Of a stretch of 64,000 nucleotides of DNA, positions 45,278-55,748 are shown piece by piece. A model generated the notes under the pieces. The model saw nothing but the letters and a program-made list of their open reading frames with translations. It did no database searches and had not been told where the DNA came from. Position 1 is the first letter of the stretch, and each line of letters opens with the position of its first letter. The position numbers and the translations under genes were made by a program. Source of the stretch: Larix kaempferi (Eukaryota; Streptophyta; Pinopsida; Pinales; Pinaceae); assembly GCA_027924585.1 (NCBI GenBank), contig BSBM01001024.1, forward strand, positions 5,084,001 through 5,148,000, read 5' to 3'.

Positions 45278-46170
45278 TGACGGACAATCTACCAGGAGCG
45301 GAATCGAGGCTTGATCTCCCTAGCTCAACGCGAGTCTTGAACAAATACGATAGAATATAAATCACTCTCCTAGATCTAATTAGGGATCAAGGAACTAGAT
45401 ACATTTACCTTATAGATCGCTAATCCTTTTCTCCTCGAATGCTGCTCCAAGCTTGACGATCTTCAAATCCAAGCTGCAAAACCTGTCAAGATAACAAGAC
45501 AACGAAACAAGTAAAACGTATATATACAATAATAGCGCTAAGTAAGCAGTTAAGTAGGCAAACTACGCAATACATCATTAATACAACGAGATTGGTGGAA
45601 AGCACTTATATTACTATATTGAAAAGAGAAGTACATAGGATGAGAAGATTATGACCAATGACTTAACGTAGCAATCCTCTTCCGACCAAGCCAATGCTAA
45701 AGCCTCCCAAGGAAGTGTGAGTCTCCCAATAGATGAGTAGAGATATCTCCTAAAGTAATTTCACTAGCATGTAGACACTATAGACTTCCTCCTCTTTGTA
45801 TGGGAATGAGCCTCACTTATATAGGACTAAGTGGATAGGGTAGGTTGAGATATGGTAGGAGAGAGATAGGGGATCCTTCCAAGAGGTTAGGAACTGGATG
45901 CCAGCTCTCCCAAAAGGCTAGGGATAGGGATCCATGTCAGCTGGCTTCGAGAATGGGCTCGAAGAATCTATTTTAGTCCATTAACTGACCTTTTCGCATG
46001 CTGCAATGGGACAACCTGCGACGTCGCATGTTTCATGAGGACAACCTGCGACGACCCTCGAAAACCCAATAGGAAAAGGTCAGGATCTCTTCCAAGATAA
46101 CAACTTAGTCATAGAGACTTTAGGGATGTTTACACTGAGTCTTATGAATGGTAAGATTTTAGGTGTAATA
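45278..46170 (-). repeat. 5' LTR of element D (893 bp)
   Basis: Starts TGACGGACAATCTACC on the plus strand and ends TTTTAGGTGTAATA. Same length as the left LTR. Differences are mostly transitions and are concentrated in the first 150 bases. Minus-strand TATATAAG at about 45,816-45,823. Confidence 0.88.
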
Positions 46171-46175
46171 GGATT

Positions 46176-46803
46176 TTCAAATTCAACACAGGAAGAGTAC
46201 CCCATATCATCCTCAAGCTAACGGGACAGTTGAGGCATTTAACAAAATATTGGAGAATGCACTTGCAAAGGTGTGCAACGCAAACCATGATGATTGGGAT
46301 TTAAATATTCCTACGATACTCTCGGCGTATCGCACAACTTGTAAACTATTGACTAGCCAAACCCTGTTCAAGCTCGTTTACGAACAGGAAGCAGTAATGT
46401 CGATGGAGTATATTCTGCCAAGTATGCACATCGCAGCAACCACATGAATGAGCGACGATGGAGCACTTGAAGAACGATTAGCCCAATTAGTACAGCTCGA
46501 TGAGGATCGGTTCATCACAGGATTTCATCAGAAGGTAGAAAAATATCGACAAAAGGCTTGGCACGATCGCCATGTCAAACCAAATCATTTTCAGAGAGGA
46601 TATATGGTTCTATTATATGACAGTAAGTTTGCAAAGCATCCAGGTAAGTTGTAGATGCATTGGTTGGGTCCCTACATAATAGATTTTGTCACTGACGGAG
46701 GTGCGGTGCAGTTAAAAAGTTTAGATGGCATGTTGTTTCCAAAGCTAGTAAACGGGAATCGGTTGAAACCCTGTCGCTATGACCAGGTGCATAGCGGCTG
46801 AGA
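46176..46803 (+). pseudogene. Integrase of element B, part 2
   Basis: Resumes after D with the catalytic-Glu block ([17 protein letters not shown]; Glu at 46,232-46,234). It continues through the C-terminal domain (FQRGYMVLLYDSKF, then WLGPYIIDFV) to a stop near 46,800. In-frame stops at 46,445-46,447 and about 46,652 break it. Joined across D, the integrase would have all catalytic residues. Confidence 0.85.
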
Positions 46804-47403
46804 AACGAGTAAAAAAAAAAAAAACCAATAATGACACAAAAGTAGAAGCATGGCGAGACCGGATGTTCGTCGACGTTTAGCACGCGGGAGTGGGGGCATG
46901 GCAAGACCGGATGCTTGCCAACGTTTAGAACATAGGATCCAACTCAACGCATTATTACCATGATGTGGCATGACTAGCAAATGGCGGAAGCTTATTATGA
47001 CACACTTGAGTACAGAATCCAATGAAAATGTGAAATATTTGATGATCATGCAGCAAGGACATGAGGAACAATCATAAATACAAGCGAAGAAGGGTTGGGA
47101 GAATGAAGGCTTATGCGCATTAGGAATGAAGTTAGTCGGTTGAACGAGCAATTCCAAGGAAGCTGTGGAAATGGTACATTTCATTTCGAGCGGAAGCACT
47201 CTAGGTATGCTAAGAGCAAGGACGACGAGCGTTTATGGACAACCAACAAGGGGAGTGGCACAAACAACTGGGAGGAACAAAGATGAAGTCTCACCCGAGA
47301 TGTCTATGCGAGTTATAGTAGTTAGAAGAACTGTGGTCTCTGCGACCACCTGAACACCAAGGGCGGAGGCACGTTGGCCCCAACAGTGGACGGCCAAATG
47401 TGC
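46804..47403 (+). other. Region between integrase and the coiled-coil segment of B
   Basis: No domain recognised. A poly-A tract at about 46,811-46,824 is followed by two imperfect copies of a GCATGGC(G/A)AGACCGGATG unit (about 46,848 and 46,897). Short fragmentary plus-strand frames suggest a decayed ORF that leads into the segment at 47,404. Confidence 0.5.
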
Positions 47404-47794
47404 GAAACAGATGTGCCAGAGCAATTGGCTTGTTTCTCAAATTGGTGATGTCGATGAACTTTTCCCCAGATCGAAACCAGCATGAAGCGCAATAGCCGAC
47501 GCAAAAGGGATAGGTGAAGAAGGTTTCAAGCGACTGGAGGACGAGTTTGAGAAGTACATGACAGTGATCAAGAGACTGGAGGATGAGTTCAAGAAGTACA
47601 TAACAACGATCAAGAGACTGGAGGATGAGTTCGAGAAGTACATGACAGTGATCAAGAGACTGGAGGATGAGTTCGAGAAGTACATGCCAGCAATCAAGAG
47701 ACTGACGGATGGGTTCGAGGATCACACAACAGTAAACCAGAGAAGTACCAGAGGTGTCCAACTGAGGTGGCTTGAGGGAGAGCCACAAGTTTAG
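47404..47794 (+). pseudogene. Coiled-coil coding segment downstream of integrase in element B
   Basis: Plus-strand frame ending at 47,794. Five consecutive 14-residue units of the type IKRLEDEFEKYMTV are encoded by exact 42-base repeats at 47,524-47,733. Fourteen residues equal two heptads, with hydrophobic residues at coiled-coil positions and charged KR/ED pairs elsewhere, so an elongated helical coiled coil is predicted. The upstream part of the frame has a stop near 47,486 and a probable frameshift. It sits where Athila-type elements carry an extra ORF, but no membrane segment is visible. Function unknown. Confidence 0.7.
47524..47733 (+). repeat. 42-bp coding minisatellite (5 units)
   Basis: Units share AAGAGACTGGAGGATGAGTT and AGAAGTACAT. 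The 42-base period preserves the reading frame. Confidence 0.92.
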
Positions 47795-47804
47795 GTTAGG
47801 GTCC

Positions 47805-48583
47805 TGTTGGCACGGGGTTAGACCGCATGAAGTGCGGAAGCCAACAGCGACGCAAAGGACAATCCGCGGAAGAAAGGACCATTCGCGGAGAATAAGGAGC
47901 CAACGAAAGCGCAAGATTGGTTTAGTTAGTTAGAATGGGTCATTTGGACTGTTTTGTAACTACCTTAGTTTTCTATAAATAGGACTATGATTGTAAGCCT
48001 AAGGGCATCCTAGAATAATATCATAAGTGATCGATAGAGGTGTGGATGAACTCTGTAATGTTTTGCTATGTTTTTAGCAGTTTTGTATGGATCCACGATA
48101 AGGTGTTTTGAACTACTTCTACGAAGGTTATATCGCAGTTTTTGATGAATGCATGAAGATGTTCGGCTATAATTATCTATTTTGTCTCTGTTCATGACGA
48201 ATGCAAGTGTTAATTGCGAAATGTTTAAAGCTTTGTGGTTAGGTAAATGCTATTGATGTGAATGTTAGTTTCACCATGATAATGAGAATGTTGATTATAC
48301 ACGGAATATGCGAAGCATGAATAAATGTATGAACTGTCAAGTGTAATGCGAAGACATAATCTTTGGTTTCTGTAGCTGTAGAGTGAGAATCGATGCATGT
48401 CCTCCCCCCACTGCGTAAATATGGTTCTTGCAACCCCCTTAATCATCTCGGGTGAGACCTCACTCACTCTACGAGTGTTGCTGGAAAGGGTAAAACCTTT
48501 CTGGGCCAATGCTTAAAGGAGTTTGGTTGATGTTTGTTATAGTAGTACAAAGTGAACCCTTGTCGATAGTCGCTGTGTCAACA
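47805..48583 (+). repeat. 3' LTR of element B (779 bp)
   Basis: TGTTGGCACGGGG ... TGTGTCAACA; TATAAATA at 47,974-47,981. A purine-rich GAGGGAGAG lies at about 47,774-47,782 as a possible PPT. Followed by the target copy CATTG. Confidence 0.9.
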
Positions 48584-48704
48584 CATTGAATGGTGCTTTC
48601 AGCCAAGTACTTTTCATTGTGATATTTGTTTGTTTGTTTTAATAATTTTAGGGACTTTATAGCGAGTGTTGTTTTTTGTTTTATATTTTTTAGAATTCTC
48701 CTTT

Positions 48705-51183
48705 ATGTCTTCTGCGAGCCACCGTGGATAATCAAACTCTACACAGGTCCTGGAGAATTCAAGGACACTCTCCTGAACAAAGATAAATCCCTGTGCCTAG
48801 GTGAAGACAGGATTATAATAATTCACCCCCTCATGGGGTAGATGAATAAAACCTAGGACAAAACAATGAACAACTAAAAGAAGAAAACAACTCTAGTTCT
48901 GTAGAGTCTGAGTCCTCATCAGAGGGACACTTTAGCAATGCGGAAGAATAGTTGAATAACTATTCTCCAGTAGTTTCTTCTCAGCATGAGGAGATCATAT
49001 ATTTTCCTACTATTGAGGACCTTATAGATCCTTCAAGATTGATTAACCCTCTGTAAGACCCGAACTCTAGTTAAAGAATTGAGTTTAATTGTTTTGGGAT
49101 AAGTGATCCATCATTCCAGTGGGATGATATGGAAAGCATTGGTGAATTTCCAAGTATTCGGGAGGTAAATCCCCCAATTAATGATTCTTATATAGGAGGA
49201 GTCGTTGCAAATGCATCGTTGGTCGTAGGTTATGGTTTGAGTCCAACATTATCAATGATCCTAACAAAAGGACCTTCTTATGGTTTTCAAATTATAAACC
49301 CATTTTATTTTGGGATGAACTTCACGTGATTCCAATCTATACCTACCTCCATGCCTCCCACATATACATATACTACTACCTCACATAGTGGTCAGTCAAT
49401 ACCTTTTAGTGGACACGTGTCCACTCCCAACCCCACCCCCGTTTCTGGAGCTGTTAGTGATTCCACCATGCCTCAGATTAGTTTTCCTTATCAATTGATG
49501 GGAATCATAGGTACTAATAACCCATTTTAATCAACTATTCTATATGGTAACACATTTGGGCTACGGGGGAATAATGACAGGTTTCCTTGGGGGAAGATTG
49601 CTCCATTTGAGAACATCCCCTTTTCTGGGATAGGCGTACCAAACATGCTTAACCCAACAATTAACTCTTTACTAAGTAGTCATACGATGGGGGTTATGAG
49701 GGGGACTTCAGTAGGATTCACCCAACCATTCGCACAAACTCAAGTTGGAAAAATGCTCATGGACCTCCGTGGGCATCTAATGCTCCTGGACCTCTGAATA
49801 CCATGCCTCAAATCAAGTTGTCCTTTTTGAATACTTTAAATTTTTCGGATTTAACTAATTTGACCAATGATCTAGTTCAACATAACCTTGGATGGATACC
49901 ACTCCCTACAAAGTTACCTTCAGACATTGCTAAGTTTGAAGGAAAACCTAAAGAAGATCCTATAAACCATGTGAGGACTTTTCATCTATGGTGTTCATCC
50001 AATTCCCTAATGGATTATTCTATAAGACTCAGGATATTCCAAAGGAATTTAATGGGTGTGGAAACAAAGTGGTATATCGAATTACCATGCACTTCTTTCC
50101 AAACTTCTAACTATGTTGCAATGACCCTTTTAAACCATTTTCATATGCCAGTTCGTTATTAAACCGATACTGATCTTTTAACCTCTTTTTGGTAGGACAA
50201 TTCTACTCATATCTCCAACCACATTCATAAATGGCGGAGGAGAAGGATTCTGATAAAATATCATATTCTGGATGAATCCTTAATAGATTGATTCATTAAG
50301 TCTTTGCAACCATGTATTGTGAAAGATGTGGCCCTCTCATGGGTTCAAAACGAAGAGCAGGCTATTATTAAATAAAAGCAACTAGACTTAGTTTATTCTT
50401 AGTCTAGGATGTCTTATGAAATATTTCCCAATGCTCCTAGAGAAGAAGTAGATCCAACTAAGTTGGTGTTCAGACCACATGTCGATGGCATAATTGGTTC
50501 AACAACCAACACTTCATCTAGCCAGGGTACGAACCTTATAATTCAAAATTCACTAGCAGGTGCCTCGAACAATACACAAAACCCTAATCCCAACCCTCTG
50601 ATGGATGTTCTAATAGTTTAGAAAACTGGTCCTAAGGAAAACCAACATCCCCGAGGGAAAAAGAACAAGAATAAGAAAATAGGGAATAAGGATAATACTA
50701 ATGTAAACAACAATAATAAAAACCAAAACAATAATGTTGGTGGGGTGGGGCTAAGAATGAGAAAGGTAAAAGAAAGTTTCCCTGCTTGCTATACAAGGAA
50801 GATAAACTAACTTAAAAATTCCCCAATATGGAAATGTCCCAAAATCTATTGGCTTAGCAGGAAATATACAACCAAACTTCCATCCTAACAAATCCATTTC
50901 CTCAGCCGCAATAGCAGATGATTGCTACGACCCAATCCAACCCTGGATCGTCGCAAGGGGACAATCATGGTGCCTCTTCTCAAGGGTGGAATTTAAGTCA
51001 AAATTAAGTATTCATGTGTGAGCAGGACATTCATCTTCAAAATAGAAATAAATCTTATGATACAGCTACATCTGGACCTAAAGGGAAAGGAACGCTTGAA
51101 TCTTATGCAAATTATTTGCACATCAAGAAACCAGAAAATGACACTATGCCCAAAATACCTAAAGGTGTTCTAAAAAAGGCCAC
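48705..51183 (+). pseudogene. gag of element U (broken)
   Basis: Starts at ATG 48,705 (MSSASHRG). It continues through a Ser/Thr/Pro-rich region with several stops to the gag core at 49,803-50,162, which is closely similar to the T core (LPSDIAKFEGKPKEDPINHV; FHLWCSSNSL). It goes on to 50,621 and a Lys/Asn-rich stretch. The zinc knuckle at about 50,781-50,825 is ruined: the second Cys is Tyr, the His is lost and a stop falls inside. The frame then reaches PKGVLKKATYNP, where M1 is inserted at 51,193. Confidence 0.82.
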
Positions 51184-51192
51184 GTACAACCC

Positions 51193-52968
51193 ACGAGGGG
51201 TTCACTCAGTGAACTTGTTACATAGCACAATCGTTCACGTGATATTAAATAATATCCCTAATTCCACTAAATATTGGAAAATTCCTCATAAAATTTTATA
51301 GTTGAACACCCCTCCCAATATGCCTTCCATTTAAGAAAACCCCTAGTTTCACCAAATATTGTATGTATCCATTTTTATCAACCCATTTTTAATACCCCCT
51401 TTATATCATATTATCTAGTTGTAACAAACAAGAGTCCTAACACATATTAGTATAAGCAAACATGATGCTAAATAAAATAATAGTATAATGCTAATAATGA
51501 TCCCACCAGGATTGCAGGGGTGACTGATCAATTTGCAGTGTTGGATAGTTGAAGACCCATCAAAATAGTACTGGGAAGGAAAAATGTGTAAAAGAAAACC
51601 CAGTCAAGAGATCAACAGAATAAAGAATGTAAGGACGATAGTCCAATAGTTAGTGCAATGTTTAGAAAATATGAGAATTGTAGATGTTTCACACCACAAC
51701 CTGTCAATCTACCAATTTTATATCATGTTAATATAAGTATAGCCATAGAGAGCTCATGTTTTCTATAAGCTTAATAAATTGAACTCCATAAAAATGCAAA
51801 ATTAAAACCCTTTTGTGGATGGACTCCCCTACCTTCCTATCAAAACAAACATCATTGATGTTTGAACCCAAATGAAAATAGAAAAATTCATCTTACTTTC
51901 CAATAACACAATATGATCATGTGCATAGCTTGGATTTGGGTCATTCACAAGATGCAATATATGAATTTCCTCCACTTCCTCTACATTTATTCTTGCAATC
52001 AAGGGAATTAACAACATTTAATTACATTTTCTAGGGTTATATCTAGTTTTTTTTTTTTTTTTACAGGAGAGAGAAAAATCTCCATTATTAGGTTTCAAGC
52101 ATTCAATAGTTATAAAGATACATAGATGGTGAAACTTATATGATACAATTTCATGGTAATGATAACACATAGGGTATGTAAATAAGGATTTAGATTTTCA
52201 CCTATGTTCATGTCAGTTCCAATACAATATTAAGACATATACCTTGCATATAAGAATTGAAATTACGATTATGAATGTGCCAAATATAACTCAATCTAAC
52301 AACTATTCCTAAATGGCAATGTGAAAATGTTAAAGAAGAATACAAAAAGCTGAAATAAATAATTAGTCAAGAAATATTGATCTCACTTTTCTTGGTTGTC
52401 ATGGAGTAAGGTTTGATTGAATCTCAAGACCCACCTAAACCTCGACCTAAAAAATGAAGAGTTAGATCTTTTACTCGAATGCCTAAAAAAATACAATACA
52501 ATTGTTAAACTCTGGAACTCCCAATTAACTACATCTCTTAACCTAAAGATGAAAAAAAATATAACATCAATTCAAACCAAACCTAAATAAGCTATTAAAT
52601 GAGGATATCTCAAGGCCAATAATGCAAAGAGACTTCTATCGATATTATCATTGGTACACTATTATTAGATTTATGCAAAACTTAGGATCATAAGCAATAT
52701 CAAATGAAAATGGAGGGTGCTTAAGTTTTAGGTGGGTATGAATTGAGCCCATGATTTGGAGGTATGAATCCATCCATGCCAAAATTTGGAAGTTATTCTT
52801 TAGCCCAACCAAATAAAATAAACCCCAATATTTATATTAATATGTCAAATTAAAAATCCCCCTTGACCCCTTAATATGGGCAATCTATTTTTTACGTTTT
52901 TAAGAGTATTCAAACCCCCAATATGAATGGATGTGATATGATATTGCCTTGCTAGTGAACCCCCCATG
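51193..52968. mobile_element. M1: non-autonomous DNA transposon with 9-bp target duplication
   Basis: A 1,776-bp insert flanked by GTACAACCC at 51,184-51,192 and at 52,969-52,977. The left end is ACGAGGGGTTCACT; the right end reads CATGGGGGGTTCACT on the opposite strand, so GGGGTTCACT is shared as a terminal inverted repeat. Removing the insert and one target copy restores the gag-to-protease order seen in T. No transposase is readable. The 8-9-base duplication suggests a hAT or Mutator-type mobiliser. A related copy, M2, is at 28,344-29,736. Confidence 0.82.
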
Positions 52969-52977
52969 GTACAACCC

Positions 52978-53787
52978 TAATTCATGTGCCACCAAAAAAT
53001 ATATCATAGTGGAAGATATGGAACAAGCTCCTTGTGCAATGTCCACTCGCGAGGTCCTACAGGGTTGTCCAACCCAACGTAAGAACTTGTGCTCATCTCT
53101 AGGTTCTTTCGATTCCTCAGATATTCAGATTATGGCTTTGGATTGTGAGAATTGGAAGGCTCACTTACCCCATCATGCAATATTCCAGATCCAGGTGATC
53201 TCCAAAAGTTCTACTATACATTGTATGGTTTTTTATGAGGGTGGCTCCACTTGCATGATGTCACTATCATGCTGGAAGGCCATAGGATCTCTTGACGTCA
53301 TTGATCCTGTGATGATGTTAAAGGATTTCGATGACCACTTATTCAAACCTCATGGAATCACCCAGCACTCCTAACAGATCTAGTAGGCAAAATAGTTAAC
53401 ATGGAAGTGGAAGTGGTTGAATCTCCATTATATTATAACATGTTATTAGGGAGAAGTTGGACCCAAGTAATGGTGGCAGTAGTTTCTTCAATATTTCGAG
53501 CAATTAAGTTTTCGCATAATGGGAATTTTGTAACCATTGATCTATTGTTATTTTGCACCATTAGTTCCAACCACCATAATGGTTCCAATATCCCCCTAGT
53601 TTCCCATTCTGTGAAGGATTGCGAGAATTTTAGCATGGGAATGTACCCTACACTAATGGGATATTTCAATCCTCCCCCGCATGAATTACATGCAAACGCA
53701 TCCCTAATACACACAATATCCATGGTTTCCATGATTTCCACATATAAGGTCTCTCATTTTAAAACTTTTTATTTTAATGACCCCTGA
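52978..53787 (+). pseudogene. Protease of element U, active-site Asp replaced by Tyr
   Basis: Continues the U frame after M1 (EDMEQAPCAMSTREVLQGCPTQ, in line with T). The active-site block reads FYEGGSTCMM where T has VDEGASTCVM, so the catalytic Asp position (53,234-53,236) is TAT (Tyr). The second block LLGRSWTQVM is at about 53,440-53,470. A frame change and stop near 53,374 separate the halves. Confidence 0.77.
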
Positions 53788-54232
53788 AAACTACCAGCAA
53801 TAGAAACTGGGTGTTGTCGGACCAATCAAGCCTTGTCTACAACCGAAGTAGCTTACCAAGACACTATTTCAAGCAAAGCAGACCATGTTGGTTTACACTC
53901 TGCTTTAGAACCAAATGACCAATATTCTATGATCATTTTGGTTGTTAGTTATCTTCCATGTCACGACCCCCTAGACACTATTTCCATCTAATGAAGCAAT
54001 TCTTGAGGCTTTTTCATTAGGGGATAGGCCATGGAAATACATGCATCAACGTGCATCTTTCCTCCTAGATGAAAGTGACCTTAGACTTGACACAGATGGA
54101 ACCATCAAACCAGGTCCTATGGAATGGTATGGGAGCCTCTCGCACCTTTGCAAGTGTATGTTGAAGGAAATGTGGAAAACATTTATAAAACCATCCCCAT
54201 AGACATTTCCAAGTCCCGAAGTGTAGTATAAA

Positions 54233-55160
54233 ATGTATTTATCGGTGTTGATTGTTGACTTGAAGAAATTCAAATATACGCAACAAGGCTTCAAAGAATA
54301 TAGAGATGCCTTCAACTGTTCTTATGAAGAAATGTCAGGAATTGATCCATCCATTTTCAAACATGAGATTAAGGTATATCCCAACAACAAACCTATTTGT
54401 AAAAGGATTAGACCAGTTAACCCAATCAAGTCCACTGCTGTCAAATCCGAGGTTGAAAAATTACTCGGAGCTAGCTTCATCTATCATGTTCCCTTAATTG
54501 AATGGGAATCCAATATGGCACCCGTTGACAAAAAACAAGGAAACATCCATGTGTGTATTGATTTTCGAGATCTCAGCTTAGCTTTCCCTAAAGACAACTT
54601 CCCCACCCAATTCATTGACCATATCATCAATGAATGAACTGGAAATGAGATTTTCTCATTCATGGATGATTTCTCCAGATACAATCAAATACAAATTTGT
54701 ACTGAAGATCAACATAAAACTAATTTTGTATGCCCTTGGGGGACATTCTCCTATAGGAAGATGCCATTCGATTTGAAGAATGTCGGAGCTACCTTCCAAA
54801 GAGACATATATTATGCTTTTCACCACATAAAGAAGATCGTAGAAACCTACCTAGATGATTTGACCACCAAATCAGGGAAGAGAGTGGAACATTCCAAACA
54901 TTTGTGGACAGTCTTCGATAGGTGTCATTATTATAGAATTCAGATAAATCCTCATAAATGTATCTTCTTTGTTGAATCAGATTGGTTGTGAATGATTTAT
55001 TGTGTCTAAAGATGTTATAATGGCGGATCCATTCAAGGTAGAGGAAATAGTATAGTTGCCTCCACCGCAAAACTTGAATCAACTACAGATCCTTCAAGGG
55101 AAAGCTAATCTGTTGCATAGATTCGTCGCTAACTATGTTGAACTTACTAAGGGTTTTATG
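54233..55160 (+). pseudogene. Reverse transcriptase of element U
   Basis: The frame starts within 54,233-54,637 (EEMSGIDPSIFKHEIKVYPNNKP in pieces, DKKQGNIHVCIDFRDLS). A TGA at 54,635-54,637 is followed at once by the open continuation FSFMDDFSRYNQIQI, GTFSYRKMPFDLKNVGATFQR and the YLDD active site at 54,848-54,859. A frameshift near 54,985 leads into the connection (EEIVQLPPPQNLNQLQ-like, about 55,040-55,090). Only these two lesions break the main RT domain. Confidence 0.85.
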
Positions 55161-55199
55161 TGATTACTTAGGAAATGGGTCTCACTTATTGCGTATGAT

Positions 55200-55748
55200 T
55201 ACGCTCAAAGTTCATTTGATTCGTTGAAAAAGGCCTTAGTCTCTGCCTCGTTGTTGAGTCCTCTAGATTTCAACAAAGATTTTCTTTTGTATATAGCAGC
55301 ATTTGAATCCACTGTAGGTATGGTTCTGGTATAAGAAGACGATTCCTATCAGGAACGTGTCATTTATTATTTAAGAAAAAATCTCGTTGGCCCCGAACTA
55401 AGGTACTCACATGTTGAGAAAATTTCCCTTACTCTTGTTCATGCAATACAACGACTTAGAAATTATATTCTACTTAGGTGGAAAACTGTTATAGTTGATG
55501 TCAATCATTTCCAACATATCTCATCCTTACGTATAATCATTTGCAAGTATAATAGGTGGATTTTAATCCTCTGGGAGTTCTATTTAGGATTCACATTGGA
55601 AAAATCAAAGAAATCTTTAGCTTTTGCTAAATTGATGCAGAGTTTCCCAGAGCAGATGAGGGATCATTGGAAGATTCATCTTTAACTTATGAACATATAT
55701 TCCTTATCATCTCAGAAGACCCATGGTATGGTTATATTTTGATCTATA
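55200..55748 (+). pseudogene. RNase H of element U and abrupt end
   Basis: RNase H readable with stops: LSPLDFNKDFLLYIAAFES (about 55,255-55,312), a stop in place of Gln near 55,333, then EDDSYQERVIYYL. The linker EDPWYGYILIYIQ at about 55,709-55,747 matches T just before integrase, and then homology ends at a GGGGG run. Integrase is missing, so U was truncated or interrupted here by unidentified DNA. Confidence 0.75.

Larger units (their letters stand above)
41646..46170 (-). mobile_element. Element D: non-coding LTR retrotransposon (LARD-like)
   Basis: Two direct LTRs of exactly 893 bp (41,646-42,538 and 45,278-46,170) flank 2,739 bp without gag or pol. The minus orientation is fixed by a PBS beside the right LTR and a PPT (CCTTTGGGGGGCATTC on the minus strand, about 42,539-42,556) beside the left LTR. 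Internal sequence is dominated by a degenerate repeat. The PBS core is the same as in element T, so T-like elements could have supplied its proteins. It splits the integrase of B between catalytic residues. A clean target duplication is not visible (TTGTT left, GGATT right). Confidence 0.85.
32372..48583 (+). mobile_element. Element B: 16.2 kb gypsy retrotransposon with nested insertions
   Basis: LTRs at 32,372-33,152 and 47,805-48,583, flanked by a perfect 5-bp duplication CATTG (32,367-32,371 and 48,584-48,588). Order: PBS, gag with two zinc knuckles, protease, a second gag-like domain, RT, RNase H, integrase, a coiled-coil coding segment, PPT, LTR. It is interrupted at about 37,927-40,320 (LTR-like repeat E1 plus palindrome cluster) and at 41,646-46,170 (element D). 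Inserted into the leader of U. The two LTRs differ at about a dozen of the first ~110 bases, mostly transitions, so the insertion is old. Confidence 0.9.
31031..55748 (+). mobile_element. Element U: second Tat-like gypsy retrotransposon, interrupted by B and M1
   Basis: Leader sequence ends at 32,371, where B is inserted, and resumes at 48,584. gag follows at 48,705-51,183, then M1, then protease, RT and RNase H to 55,748. There the homology to T stops abruptly inside the linker before integrase (DPWYG at about 55,715). Proteins are clearly related to those of T throughout. The 5' LTR and the left limit are not identified, so 31,031 is approximate, and integrase and 3' LTR are missing or displaced. 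Confidence 0.7.
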
